From Pseudomonadota bacterium (GTDB taxonomy: Bacteria > Pseudomonadota > Alphaproteobacteria > Caulobacterales > Caulobacteraceae): a stretch of DNA of 64,000 nucleotides. The stretch covers positions 1 through 64,000 of the forward strand of contig JAEXZS010000023.1 in NCBI GenBank assembly GCA_023451375.1, read 5' to 3'. Below, piece by piece: positions 44,944 to 57,022 of this stretch. How positions within the stretch are numbered: position 1 is the stretch's first letter; each line of letters opens with the position of its first letter. A model generated the notes under the pieces. It was not told where the DNA came from. It saw nothing but the letters and a program-made list of their open reading frames with translations, and did no database searches. The position numbers and the translations under genes were made by a program.

Positions 44944-45640
44944 CGCTCCGATCCTGTCGGTGCGGGGCGTGACCCGCACCTATCCGACCGCTCAGGGCGG
45001 CCTGACCGTGCTGAAGGGCGTCGACCTCGATGTCTTCCCCGGCGAGATGGTCGGCCTGATCGGCCCGTCCGGCTCGGGCAAGTCCAGCTTGCTGCACGCC
45101 GCCGGCCTTCTGGAGCGGCCCACGTCCGGCACGGTGGCCATCGACGGCGAGGCGGTCGGGAACCTCGACGAACGCGCCCGCACGCGCCTGCGCCTGTCGC
45201 GCATCGGTTTCGTCTATCAGTTCCACCACCTGCTGCCCGAGTTCGACGCCCGGGACAACGTCACCCTGCCGATGCGCATCGCCGGCGTCAGCCTGGTCGA
45301 GGCCCGCCGTCGGGCGGAGGAGACGCTGACCGCGCTGGGCCTCGGCGACCGCCTGACCCACCAGCCGGCCCAGTTGTCGGGCGGGGAGCGTCAGCGCGTC
45401 GCCATCGCGCGCGCCCTGGCCAACCGCCCGCGCCTGCTGCTGGCCGACGAGCCGACAGGCAACCTCGACCCGGCCACCAGCCAGTCCGTGTTCGAAGCCC
45501 TGCGCGATCTGGCCAAGACCACGGGCGTCGCGGCCCTGATCGCCACCCACAACATGGAGCTGGCCGGCCACATGGACCGTGTCTTCGCCCTGAAGGACGG
45601 CCATCTGGAGGAGCGGGCGGCCGAGAGCCACGCCTACTGA
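44936..45640 (+). CDS. lolD: Lipoprotein-releasing ABC transporter ATPase LolD
   Basis: ATPase of the Lol lipoprotein export system, 234 residues. Walker A GPSGSGKSSLLH, Q-loop region YQFHHLLPEFDARDNV, signature LSGGERQRVAIARAL, Walker B LLLADEPTGNLD and H-loop THNMEL are complete. Q/H-loop style FHHLLPEF is typical of LolD. Last gene of proS-lolC-lolD. Confidence 0.95.
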   Translation: MSDAPILSVRGVTRTYPTAQGGLTVLKGVDLDVFPGEMVGLIGPSGSGKSSLLHAAGLLERPTSGTVAIDGEAVGNLDERARTRLRLSRIGFVYQFHHLLPEFDARDNVTLPMRIAGVSLVEARRRAEETLTALGLGDRLTHQPAQLSGGERQRVAIARALANRPRLLLADEPTGNLDPATSQSVFEALRDLAKTTGVAALIATHNMELAGHMDRVFALKDGHLEERAAESHAY

Positions 45641-45650
45641 GCCGGTTCAC

Positions 45651-45690
45651 TTGACGTGAACAAAAATGGAACATAGAACAATCCCGGAAC
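45651..45690 (+). promoter_or_regulatory. SOS promoter with two tandem LexA boxes
   Basis: TTGACG at 45651-45656 (-35) and CATAGAAC at 45672-45679 (6 of 8 to the Caulobacter -10 GCTANAWC), spaced as in Caulobacter housekeeping promoters. Two exact alphaproteobacterial LexA boxes GAAC-N7-GAAC (reverse of GTTC-N7-GTTC) lie at 45658-45672, in the spacer, and 45676-45690, over the predicted start. GTTCAC-N5-GTGAAC at 45645-45661 extends the symmetry. Predicted start of transcription is near 45686. It serves the short ORF downstream. Confidence 0.85.
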
Positions 45691-45706
45691 AAACAGTCGA
45701 TCCGGG

Positions 45707-45811
45707 ATGAGACCTATGCCGCGTTTGATGAGGGATATGCTGTCGCTGGCGTCGTGCGGCGGCTTCGTCTGGATGGTCTGGAGTTTGGCGATCAGCGTCA
45801 CCGTCGCCTGA
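45707..45811 (+). CDS. sidA: Short SOS-controlled membrane peptide, SidA-like cell-division inhibitor candidate
   Basis: A 34-codon ORF encoding a basic, methionine-rich N-terminus (MRPMPRLMRDML) and one hydrophobic segment (about residues 12-34, with FVWMVWSLAISVTV). It starts about 20 nt downstream of the predicted start of a promoter with two LexA boxes. In Caulobacter crescentus SidA is a 29-residue SOS-induced inner-membrane peptide that blocks division by binding FtsW and FtsN; as I recall, its gene also lies next to dnaE. Size, topology, regulation and position agree, but sequence identity has not been checked. ATG 45716 (31 residues), with GGGATGAG upstream, and 45728 are alternative starts. 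Confidence 0.7.
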   Translation: MRPMPRLMRDMLSLASCGGFVWMVWSLAISVTVA

Positions 45812-46053
45812 TTTCAGACTTCGGGTGTGAATTTCGCGTTTCGCAAATTCAACGACTTGCCTCTGGATTTCACACCATTCAGACGGTTCACACCCCGTTT
45901 TTCCGGTCGCGGGTTCGCCGGAGGCTTGGCCTATCCACAGCCGATCGGTGGTCTTCCCGACGAGAGCGCCGAGGGGCGGTGTTCCGCCGCCTCGCGATGT
46001 GAGACTCGGGGCAGTATGGCGGTTCGGCCAGAGGCGCCGGATGCGGAGGTCCA
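45812..46053. other. sidA-dnaE intergenic region
   Basis: A 242-bp stretch without a supportable gene. It contains a hairpin at 45829-45850 (GAATTT...AAATTC with inner GCG-TTT-CGC, one bulged C) that could end the short SOS transcript, although no T-tract follows. GTGTGAA, TTTCACAC and GTTCACAC direct and inverted copies lie at 45824-45894. The dnaE promoter is presumably here but no strong consensus was found. Confidence 0.45.
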
Positions 46054-49517
<3,464 letters not shown>

Positions 49518-49518
<1 letters not shown>

Positions 49519-49874
49519 TGACGACCCATGTCGGATCCTGCCATTGCGGCGCCGTCGCCTTCGAGGTCGTGACCGACCTGGAGACGGTGATCGAGTGCAA
49601 CTGCACCCACTGCTACCGCAAGGGGTTGCTGCTGACCTTCGTGGAGCCCGAGGCCTTTCGCCTGACGGCCGGGGAGGGGGCGACCAGGTCCTATCTGTTC
49701 AACCGCCACGCCATCGCGCACCAGGTCTGCCCCACCTGCGGCGTCGAGCCCTACGCAAGGGGCAGGACGCCCGACGGACGTGAACAGATCGCCGTCAACC
49801 TGCGCTGCCTGACGGACGTGGAGCCGTTCAGCATCACGCCGAACATGCGTTTCGACGGCCTGCACAAGGTCTGA
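49518..49874 (+). CDS. GFA/CENP-V family zinc-binding protein
   Basis: A 118-residue protein with the zinc-binding pattern of the glutathione-dependent formaldehyde-activating (GFA) domain: GSCHCGAVAFEV, CNCTHCYRKG and CPTCGVEPYARG. Most members have no proven activity, and the annotation as formaldehyde-activating enzyme should not be taken literally. It overlaps the dnaE stop by one base (TGATG), so it is co-translated with dnaE. Confidence 0.88.
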
Positions 49875-49954
49875 CCGGCAGGGGGAGGACGCGGTTTTCA
49901 CGGAACCTCACGACGCCGTGATGGTTGAATCGGTCTCTATAGGGAGACTGTTCC

Positions 49955-50548
49955 ATGAAACACATCGCAATCGTCAGCGTCGCGTCGCTCGCCCTTCTCG
50001 CCGCCTGCGGCCAGAACACGGAATCCCCCGGCCAGACCGAGGCGGCCAACACGGTCCAGGACGCGGCCGCCGCGCCCGTGGGCCAGATGTCGGCGGCCAC
50101 CCTGGGCGCCAACACGGTGGGCGGCTATGTGCCCGCCGCCGCCATGGCCGACATGTACGAGATTCAGGCCGCCGCGATCGCCCAGGAGCGCTCGACCAAC
50201 GCCGAGGTCAAGGAACTGGCCGGGATGATCACCCGTGACCACACCGACTCCAGCAACAAGCTGAAGAGCATGGCCCCGACCGCGGCTCCGGACGTCACCC
50301 TCCCGACCGAACTCGACGAACGCCGCCAGGGCATGCTCGACAATCTGCGCTCGGCCCCTGCCGCCGACTTCGACCGCGTCTATCTGCAGCAGCAGGTCGC
50401 GGCCCACCAGGAGGCCCTGACCCTGCATCGCGGCTTCTCGGACAACGCCGACGCGCCCCAGCTGGCCGGGCTCGCCCGTGAAGTGGTCCCGAAGATCGAA
50501 ATGCACCTCCAACATGCCCAGCGGCTGATGGACGGCATGAACCAGTAA
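49955..50548 (+). CDS. DUF4142 lipoprotein
   Basis: A 197-residue protein with a lipoprotein signal (MKHIAIVSVASLALLAAC, lipobox LAAC, cysteine 18), an Ala/Gln-rich linker, then a four-helix-bundle-like domain typical of DUF4142: YEIQAAAIAQERSTNAEVKE, MITRDHTDSSNKL, and FDRVYLQQQVAAHQEAL. Relatives are often stress-linked envelope proteins of unknown mechanism. It stands alone, with its own upstream region of 80 bp and a hairpin downstream. Confidence 0.85.
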   Translation: MKHIAIVSVASLALLAACGQNTESPGQTEAANTVQDAAAAPVGQMSAATLGANTVGGYVPAAAMADMYEIQAAAIAQERSTNAEVKELAGMITRDHTDSSNKLKSMAPTAAPDVTLPTELDERRQGMLDNLRSAPAADFDRVYLQQQVAAHQEALTLHRGFSDNADAPQLAGLAREVVPKIEMHLQHAQRLMDGMNQ

Positions 50549-50570
50549 GACCGCTGACCACAGCGGAGGA

Positions 50571-50591
50571 GGGCGGTCCGTCGGGCCGCCC
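50571..50591 (+). terminator. Possible terminator after the DUF4142 gene
   Basis: GGGCGG (50571-50576) pairs with CCGCCC (50586-50591), extendable inward by a G-T pair and CCG/CGG. The following TTCGTCGTT is only weakly T-rich. Confidence 0.4.
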
Positions 50592-50605
50592 TTCGTCGTT
50601 CGCGC

Positions 50606-50634
50606 TTGCCTTTCCGGTCGTTAGGGCCTACATG
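50606..50634 (+). promoter_or_regulatory. Weak candidate promoter of rpsB
   Basis: TTGCCT (50606-50611), a 17-bp spacer and TACATG (50629-50634). Both boxes are partial matches. It would give a leader of about 120 nt before rpsB, long enough for an S2-binding control element, which I cannot demonstrate. Confidence 0.25.
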
Positions 50635-50759
50635 GCGCGCGCATTTCGCAGCGCGGGCGAGGCGCGTTTCGGGGAGACATCCCGATCCGCTCCATTCCGA
50701 GGGGCCGCCGGTCCTTTTATCGCCCACGCCACGTTGATCGGAAAAAGGACTGAACGATC

Positions 50760-51650
50760 ATGGCTCTGCCTGAATTCTCGATGCGCACCCTGCTGGAAGC
50801 GGGCGCCCACTTCGGCCACCAGACCCACCGCTGGAACCCGAAGATGGACCGCTACATCTTCGGTTCGCGCTCGAACATCCACATCATCGACCTGTCGCAG
50901 ACGATCCCGCTGTTCCACCAGGCGCTGGTGGCGGTGCGCGACGTGGCGGCCAAGGGCGGCCGCGTGCTGTTCGTCGGCACCAAGCGCCAGGCCGCAGAGC
51001 CGGTGGCTGAAGCCGCCAAGCGCTGCGCCCAGTACTACATGAATAATCGCTGGCTCGGCGGCACCCTGACCAACTGGCGCACCGTCTCGGGCTCGATCGC
51101 CCGCCTGCGCGAACTGGAAGGCATCCTCGAGAACGGCGGCGAAGGCCGGGTCAAGAAGGAACTGCTGACCCTGCAGCGCGAGAAGGACAAGCTGGAGCTG
51201 TCGCTGGGCGGCATCAAGGACATGGGCTCCATTCCGGACATCATGTTCGTGATCGACACCAACAAGGAAGCGATCGCGATCCAGGAAGCCCGCAAGCTGA
51301 ACATCCCGATCATCGCCATCCTGGACACCAACTCGGACCCCGACGGCATCACCTATCCGGTTCCGGGCAACGACGACGCCGCCCGCGCCATTCAGACCTA
51401 CTGCGACCTGGTCGCCGACGCGGTGCTGGACGGCCTGGCCGCCGGCGCCTCGGCCTCGGGCATCGACCTGGGCGCGTCGGAAGCCCCGGTGGAGCCGATG
51501 CTGCGCGAAGCGCCGGCCGCCGCCGAAGCCGAAGCCGAAGCCGCTCCGGCCGGTGCGGAAGGCGCCGCCGAGGAGCTGTTGGCCGCGGATGACGCCTCGG
51601 CCAACACCGAGGCGCTGGACGCCGTCGAGACCGAGCAAGCCACGGGCTGA
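50760..51650 (+). CDS. rpsB: 30S ribosomal protein S2
   Basis: Small-subunit protein, 296 residues. It has [35 protein letters not shown], and [17 protein letters not shown]. The S2 core ends near residue 235. A tail of about 60 residues rich in Ala and Glu ([20 protein letters not shown]) makes it longer than the 241-residue E. coli protein. AAGGA lies 11 nt upstream of the ATG. First gene of rpsB-tsf. Confidence 0.97.
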   Translation: MALPEFSMRTLLEAGAHFGHQTHRWNPKMDRYIFGSRSNIHIIDLSQTIPLFHQALVAVRDVAAKGGRVLFVGTKRQAAEPVAEAAKRCAQYYMNNRWLGGTLTNWRTVSGSIARLRELEGILENGGEGRVKKELLTLQREKDKLELSLGGIKDMGSIPDIMFVIDTNKEAIAIQEARKLNIPIIAILDTNSDPDGITYPVPGNDDAARAIQTYCDLVADAVLDGLAAGASASGIDLGASEAPVEPMLREAPAAAEAEAEAAPAGAEGAAEELLAADDASANTEALDAVETEQATG

Positions 51651-51741
51651 TCGCCCGACGGTCTTTCTCGTGGCGCCTCGCCTGCCGCGTGCGGCATGCG
51701 ATACGAGCGCCGGTTGGAAGGGCCGTGCGTTGAACTGACAC

Positions 51742-51768
51742 ACGGCCGGGCTAAGTCAGTCCGGCCGT
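51742..51768 (+). other. Hairpin between rpsB and tsf
   Basis: ACGGCCGG (51742-51749) and CCGGCCGT (51761-51768) form a perfect 8-bp stem with an 11-nt loop, 29 bp before tsf. TTCCCGC follows, so a terminator is unlikely to be efficient; it could be an attenuator setting the rpsB-to-tsf ratio. Confidence 0.5.
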
Positions 51769-51797
51769 TCCCGCATAAGATCCCATAGGAGAAGAAC

Positions 51798-52739
51798 ATG
51801 GCCGAGATCACTGCCGCCCTCGTGAAGGAGCTTCGCGAGCGTTCGGGCGTCGGCATGATGGACTGCAAGAAGGCGCTGCAGGAGAACAACGGCGACATCA
51901 ACGCCGCCATCGACTGGCTGCGCGCCAAGGGCCTGTCAAAGGCCGCCAAGAAGGCCGACCGCGTCGCCGCCGAGGGCCTGGTCGCCGTCGCCTCCAAGGA
52001 AGACGGCAAGGGCGAAGTCGCCGCCGCCATCGAGTTCAACGCGGAAACGGACTTCGTCGCCCGCAACGAGCTGTTCCAGAACGCCGCCAAGCGCTTCGCC
52101 GAGCTGGGCCTTGAGCACCACACCGTCGAGGCGCTGCACGGTGCCGAGCTGGAAGCCGGCAAGACCGTCCAGGACGAAGTCACCAACATGATCGCCACCA
52201 TCGGCGAGAACATGCAGCTGCGTCGCGCCGCTCGCCTGTCGGTCGAGGAAGGCGTCGTCGCCACCTACGTCCACAACGCGGTGTCGCCGGGCGTCGGCCG
52301 CATCGGCGTGCTGGTCGCCCTGCACGGCGAGGGCGACAAGACCGCCCTGCGGGAGCTGGGCCGCAAGATCGCCATGCACGTGGCGGCCACCTCGCCGCTG
52401 TCGCTCAACACCGACGACCTGGACCCCGCCGCGATCGAGAAGGAACGTCAGGTCCTCACCGAGAAGGCCAAGGAAGAAGGCCGTCCGGAAAACATGATCG
52501 CCAAGATCGTGGAAGGCCAGATCAACAAGTTCCAGAAGGACGTTGTGCTGACCAAGCAGCCGTTCGTCATGGACCCGGACGTGACCATCGAGCAGCTGGT
52601 CGCCAACTCGGCGAAGGAGCTGGGCTCGTCCAACCTGCACCTGGCCGGCTTCGTTCGCCTGGCCCTGGGCGAGGGCGTCGAGAAGGTCGAAGGCCCGGAC
52701 TTCGCCACCGAAGTCGCCTCGATGATGGGCGGCCAGTAG
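51798..52739 (+). CDS. tsf: Elongation factor Ts
   Basis: Nucleotide-exchange factor for EF-Tu, 313 residues. The N-terminal UBA-like domain ([21 protein letters not shown]) and the EF-Tu-binding [10 protein letters not shown] motif are intact. AGGAGAAGAAC precedes the ATG. Followed by a strong hairpin before pyrH. Confidence 0.97.
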   Translation: MAEITAALVKELRERSGVGMMDCKKALQENNGDINAAIDWLRAKGLSKAAKKADRVAAEGLVAVASKEDGKGEVAAAIEFNAETDFVARNELFQNAAKRFAELGLEHHTVEALHGAELEAGKTVQDEVTNMIATIGENMQLRRAARLSVEEGVVATYVHNAVSPGVGRIGVLVALHGEGDKTALRELGRKIAMHVAATSPLSLNTDDLDPAAIEKERQVLTEKAKEEGRPENMIAKIVEGQINKFQKDVVLTKQPFVMDPDVTIEQLVANSAKELGSSNLHLAGFVRLALGEGVEKVEGPDFATEVASMMGGQ

Positions 52740-52748
52740 GCTTCAGCC

Positions 52749-52779
52749 TTCTCCTCCCCATCGCGGACGGGGAGGAGAA
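52749..52779. terminator. Hairpin after tsf, possible terminator
   Basis: TTCTCCTCCCC (52749-52759) and GGGGAGGAGAA (52769-52779) form a perfect 11-bp stem with a 9-nt loop. No T-tract follows on the plus strand, so rho-independent termination is uncertain. Confidence 0.5.
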
Positions 52780-52878
52780 ATCACCAATAGGGCGCGTTCG
52801 GCTTTGATGGCCGGCGCGCCCTTCGTCTATAAGAAGCCGCCCGATTCAGCGGCGCCGCAGTACACGGACCTTTCCCGC

Positions 52879-53613
52879 ATGCCCGACGCCCCCTCCGAAT
52901 TCCGCTACAAACGCGTCCTGCTTAAGGTCTCGGGCGAGGTGCTGATGGGCGACCAAGCCTACGGCGTCGACATGAAGACCATCGACATCGTCGCCGCCGC
53001 CGTCGCCGAGGTCGCGCGCGAGGGCGTGGAGATCTGCCTGGTCATCGGCGGCGGCAACATCTTCCGCGGCCTGTCCAAGGCCGCCCAGGGCATGGAGCGC
53101 GCCCAGGCCGACTACATGGGCATGCTGGCCACTGTGATGAACGCCCTGGCGATGCAGTCCGCGCTGGAGAAGATCGGCGTGTCGACCCGCGTGCAGAGCG
53201 CCATCCCCATGGCCGCCATCGCCGAGCCGTACATCCGCCGCCGGGCCCTGCGTCATCTCGAGAAGGGCCGCGTGGTGATCTTCGCCGCCGGCGTCGGCGC
53301 CCCGTTCTTCACGACCGATTCCGGCGCCGCCCTGCGGGCCGCCGAAATGGGTTGCGACGCCCTGCTGAAGGGCACCAGCGTCGACGGCGTCTACACCGCC
53401 GACCCCAAGAAGGATCCGACCGCCACCCGCTACGACACCCTGACCTACCAGGACGTGCTGGCCAAGGACCTGCGGGTGATGGACGCCTCCGCCATCGCCA
53501 TGATGCGCGACACGGGCATACCGATCGTGGTCTTCTCCATCCGGGAAGACAAGTCGCTGCGCCGGACCCTGACCGGCGAGGGGACCTTCACGGTCATCAA
53601 GGACGCCGTCTGA
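52879..53613 (+). CDS. pyrH: UMP kinase
   Basis: Phosphorylates UMP to UDP, 244 residues, amino-acid-kinase fold. Motifs are [13 protein letters not shown], the glycine-rich [10 protein letters not shown], and [21 protein letters not shown]. The frame is open to 52804, but ATG 52879 gives the family start; its ribosome-binding site is weak. Followed by frr, the common pyrH-frr order. Confidence 0.95.
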   Translation: MPDAPSEFRYKRVLLKVSGEVLMGDQAYGVDMKTIDIVAAAVAEVAREGVEICLVIGGGNIFRGLSKAAQGMERAQADYMGMLATVMNALAMQSALEKIGVSTRVQSAIPMAAIAEPYIRRRALRHLEKGRVVIFAAGVGAPFFTTDSGAALRAAEMGCDALLKGTSVDGVYTADPKKDPTATRYDTLTYQDVLAKDLRVMDASAIAMMRDTGIPIVVFSIREDKSLRRTLTGEGTFTVIKDAV

Positions 53614-53649
53614 GCGTTCACAGGAAACAGGAAGACCAGAGAGACGAAC

Positions 53650-54207
53650 ATGGCCAAGCCCGATCTGAAGACCTACCGTGACCGCATGGACAAGGCCGTG
53701 GCGGCCCTGAAGGAAGAGTTCAGCGGCCTGCGCACCGGCCGCGCCAACGCCGGCCTGCTTGAGCCCGTGCGGGTCGAGGCCTATGGATCGACCTCGCCGC
53801 TGAACGCCGTCGCCGCCATCAGCGTGCCCGAGCCGCGCATGATCACGGTCAGCGTCTGGGACAAGGGCATGGTGGTCTCGGTCGAGAAGGCCATCCGGCA
53901 GGCCGACCTGGGCCTGAACCCCATCGTCGACGGCCAGACGCTGCGCATCCCGGTGCCGCCCTTGACCGAGGAACGCCGCAAGGACCTGGTCAAGCTGGCG
54001 GGCAAGTACGCCGAGCAGCAGAAGATCGCCGTGCGCAACGTGCGCCGCGACGCCAACGACGACCTGAAGAAGGCCGAGAAGGCGGGCGAGATCAGTCAGG
54101 ACGAGCAGAAGAAGATGGAGACCGAGGTCCAGAAGGAGACCGATGCGGCGGTGAAGCGCATCGACGAGGCCTTGAAGACCAAGGAACAAGAGATCATGCA
54201 GGTCTGA
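53650..54207 (+). CDS. frr: Ribosome recycling factor
   Basis: Splits post-termination ribosomes together with EF-G, 185 residues. It has the long-helix signature [21 protein letters not shown] near the start, the [17 protein letters not shown] hinge region and the charged C-terminal helices. AGAGACGAAC precedes the ATG. Starts 36 bp after pyrH and probably shares its transcript with uppS onward. Confidence 0.97.
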   Translation: MAKPDLKTYRDRMDKAVAALKEEFSGLRTGRANAGLLEPVRVEAYGSTSPLNAVAAISVPEPRMITVSVWDKGMVVSVEKAIRQADLGLNPIVDGQTLRIPVPPLTEERRKDLVKLAGKYAEQQKIAVRNVRRDANDDLKKAEKAGEISQDEQKKMETEVQKETDAAVKRIDEALKTKEQEIMQV

Positions 54208-54240
54208 GGCGACATTGGCCCTGGAAGGATCGCAAATCGG

Positions 54241-54990
54241 ATGACGGCCGCGCCTTCAGGTTCGCACGCCGAGGCGCCGCGCCATGTCGCCATCATCATG
54301 GACGGCAACGGACGCTGGGCCGCGCGTCGGGGCCTGCCGCGCGCGCTGGGACATCGCGAGGGCGTCCAGGCGCTGAAGCGCACCATCCAGGCCGCGCCGG
54401 ACCTGGGCGTGCGATGCCTGACGGTGTTCGGCTTCTCGACCGAGAACTGGAGCCGACCCGAGGACGAGGTGTCGGACCTGATGGGGCTTGTGCGCACCTA
54501 TGTGGCCAGCGACCTGACGCGGCTGGACAAGGCCGGGGTGCGGCTTCGCATCCTGGGGCGGCGCGACGGCCTGCCCGAGGACATCGCCGGCATAATCGCC
54601 CGCGCCGAGGCCCAGACCGCGCACAATGACCGCTTCCTGCTGCAGGTCGCCTTCAACTACGGCGGCCGGGCCGACCTGGTCGACGCGGCGCGACGCCACG
54701 CCGAACGGCTGCTGGCGGGCGAGACGGGGGAGCCCATCAGCGAGCGTACCTTCGAGACCGGCCTGGCGACCGCCGGGTCGCCGCCGCTGGATTTGATCGT
54801 CCGGACCTCGGGCGAGCAGCGGCTGTCGAACTTCCTGCTGTGGGAGGCCGCCTACGCGGAACTGGTGTTCCAAGACATCCTGTGGCCCGACTACGGCCCG
54901 CAGGCGTTGGCGGACGCCATCGCCGCCTTTCGTCAGCGTGATCGCCGCTACGGCGGGCGCGAGACCGCGCCGGCGCGCGCGACAGCCTGA
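54241..54990 (+). CDS. uppS: Undecaprenyl diphosphate synthase
   Basis: Cis-prenyltransferase building the C55 carrier for peptidoglycan and polysaccharide export, 249 residues. Motifs are HVAIIMDGNGRWAARRG with the catalytic aspartate, FGFSTENWSRP, and RTSGEQRLSNFLLWE. It draws on the same IPP pool as the carotenoid genes. Overlaps cdsA by one base. Confidence 0.96.
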   Translation: MTAAPSGSHAEAPRHVAIIMDGNGRWAARRGLPRALGHREGVQALKRTIQAAPDLGVRCLTVFGFSTENWSRPEDEVSDLMGLVRTYVASDLTRLDKAGVRLRILGRRDGLPEDIAGIIARAEAQTAHNDRFLLQVAFNYGGRADLVDAARRHAERLLAGETGEPISERTFETGLATAGSPPLDLIVRTSGEQRLSNFLLWEAAYAELVFQDILWPDYGPQALADAIAAFRQRDRRYGGRETAPARATA

Positions 54991-55808
54991 TGGCGGCGCG
55001 GATCCGTGATATCGGCCTCAGGGCCGCGTCGGCCGTGGTGCTTGCCCCGGCGGCCGTCGCCGCGACCTGGGCCGGGGGCGTGTGGTTCCTGGGCCTGATG
55101 GTCGCCGCCTGCGTGGTCCTGGCCTTCGAATGGGCGGCGATGAGCGCGCCGCACGCCCGGCGGGTCATGGGCGGCGCCGTCAGCTTCGGCCTGCTCGCGG
55201 CCGTGGTCAGCGCCCACTTCGGCGCCCTCTCCGTGGCCTTCATGATGCTGGTGTTCGGTGCGGCCGCCGCCGGTCTCTACGCCCGGGCGCGAGGCCAGCA
55301 GGCGCTCGATGCGGCCTATGGCGTGCTCTACCTCGGTTGGCCCGCCGTGCTGCTGATCTGGCTTCGCGACCTGGACAGCGCCGTGGGGCTGCACTGGACC
55401 GTGCTGGTCTTCGCGGTCGCCTGGTCCGCCGACATCCTGGCCTACCTGGTCGGATCGACCGTGGGCGGCCCCAAGCTCTGGCCCCGCTTCTCGCCCAACA
55501 AGACCTGGTCCGGCTTCGTCGGCGGCCTGGTCGCGGGCACCATCGCCGGGGCTGTCATGGCCGGGTGGCTGGACATGGGGCAGCTGACGGTGTTCTGGGG
55601 CGCGATACTGGGCCTCTTCGCGGCGCTGGCGACGATGGGCGGGGACCTGTGGGAATCCGGACTCAAGCGCCGGTTCGGGGTGAAGGACGCCGGCAACACC
55701 ATTCCAGGCCACGGCGGCCTGCTGGATCGCGTGGACGGGCTGATGTTCGCCGTCGTGGTGGTGGCCGCGGGACGGCTGGCGGTGCTGATGCTCGAGCGCG
55801 CCGCATGA
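54990..55808 (+). CDS. cdsA: Phosphatidate cytidylyltransferase
   Basis: Makes CDP-diacylglycerol from phosphatidate and CTP, entry to phospholipid synthesis. The 272-residue protein has about seven or eight membrane segments and the C-terminal family signature [18 protein letters not shown] preceded by SGLKRRFGV. Starts in TGATG with uppS and ends in ATGA with dxr. Confidence 0.95.
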   Translation: MAARIRDIGLRAASAVVLAPAAVAATWAGGVWFLGLMVAACVVLAFEWAAMSAPHARRVMGGAVSFGLLAAVVSAHFGALSVAFMMLVFGAAAAGLYARARGQQALDAAYGVLYLGWPAVLLIWLRDLDSAVGLHWTVLVFAVAWSADILAYLVGSTVGGPKLWPRFSPNKTWSGFVGGLVAGTIAGAVMAGWLDMGQLTVFWGAILGLFAALATMGGDLWESGLKRRFGVKDAGNTIPGHGGLLDRVDGLMFAVVVVAAGRLAVLMLERAA

Positions 55809-57001
55809 TCCGTCGGCGCGTCACCGTCCTGGGCGCGACGGGATCCGTGGGGACGTCCACCCTGGATCTGATGGCCCAGGTGGAGGCCTCCGGCGCCGGA
55901 TCGTTCGAAGTCGAGGCCCTGACCGGCGGCGCCAACATCGCCCGGCTTGCCGAGCAGGCCCGACGCTGGCGACCCAGGGTCGCCGTGACGGCCGACGCGA
56001 CCAGGCTGGACGAGCTTGCGCAGGCTCTGGCCGGCACGGGAATAGAGACCGCCGCCGGCGAGGCCGCCGTGGTCGAGGCCGCATCCCGGCCCGCCGACTG
56101 GGTCATGGCCTCGATCGTCGGCGTGGCGGGGCTGAAGTCCGCCTGGGCCGCCGCCGCGACAGGCGCAGTGCTGGCGCTGGCCAACAAGGAAAGCCTGGTC
56201 TGCTGCGGGCCTGCCCTGATCGAGCGGGTGCGTGCAGCGGGGGGGCGACTGATCCCTGTCGATTCCGAGCATTCGGCCATCTTCCAGGTCTTCCCGGCCG
56301 AGGCGCCCGAGCGGGTCGCTCGACTGATCCTGACCGCCTCCGGCGGCCCGTTCCGCTGCACGCCCGCGGCGCAGATGGGCGCGATCACGCCGGAGCAGGC
56401 CGTGGCGCATCCCAACTGGACCATGGGCGCCAAGATCTCGGTCGACAGCGCCACCATGGCCAACAAGGGGCTGGAGATGATCGAGGCCGCCTATCTGTTC
56501 GGCATGGGCGAGGACCGGATCGACGTGGTGATCCATCCGGAATCGATCATCCACAGCCTTGTGGAACATGTGGACGGATCGACCCTGGCGCAGATGGGTC
56601 CGCCCGACATGCGCACCCCCATCGCCTGCGCCCTGGCCTGGCCCGAGCGGGTGGCCTGGCCCGCGCCCCGGCTGGATCTGGCGACGCTGGGGCGGCTGAC
56701 GTTCGAGGCGCCCGATCTGGACCGGTTCCCGGCCCTGGCGCTGGCCCGGACGGCGCTCAAGGCGGGCGGCGCCATGCCCGCCGTGTTCAATGCGGCCAAC
56801 GAGGTGGCTGCCCTGGCCTTTCTTGACCGCAAGCTGGGCTTTCTCAATATTGCCGCAGTCGTCGCCGAAACCCTTGAACGTGCGACGAAGTCGGGGATGG
56901 CCTTCGGTTCCGGCGACGCCTGCGGCGCGGCCCTGGAGGTCGATGTCGAGGCGCGCGGTCTGGCCCGATCCGCGATCGCCCGCCTTGCGGACGCGGCCTG
57001 A
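55805..57001 (+). CDS. dxr: 1-deoxy-D-xylulose 5-phosphate reductoisomerase
   Basis: Second MEP-pathway step, NADPH-dependent, 398 residues. The NADPH-binding start [29 protein letters not shown], the metal site in [11 protein letters not shown], and the flexible loop [17 protein letters not shown] are present. The upstream open frame is a cdsA shadow; ATG 55805 overlaps its stop. The product ultimately supplies IPP to uppS and the carotenoid genes. Confidence 0.97.
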   Translation: MIRRRVTVLGATGSVGTSTLDLMAQVEASGAGSFEVEALTGGANIARLAEQARRWRPRVAVTADATRLDELAQALAGTGIETAAGEAAVVEAASRPADWVMASIVGVAGLKSAWAAAATGAVLALANKESLVCCGPALIERVRAAGGRLIPVDSEHSAIFQVFPAEAPERVARLILTASGGPFRCTPAAQMGAITPEQAVAHPNWTMGAKISVDSATMANKGLEMIEAAYLFGMGEDRIDVVIHPESIIHSLVEHVDGSTLAQMGPPDMRTPIACALAWPERVAWPAPRLDLATLGRLTFEAPDLDRFPALALARTALKAGGAMPAVFNAANEVAALAFLDRKLGFLNIAAVVAETLERATKSGMAFGSGDACGAALEVDVEARGLARSAIARLADAA

Positions 57002-57022
57002 GAGCCAGGAGATGATTGACGG

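Noticed and set aside
45886..45900. GTTC-N7-GTTT upstream of dnaE, close to a LexA box
   Set aside because: One mismatch in the invariant bases, and the replicative dnaE is not expected to be SOS-controlled. It may be chance beside the genuine double site 200 bp upstream.
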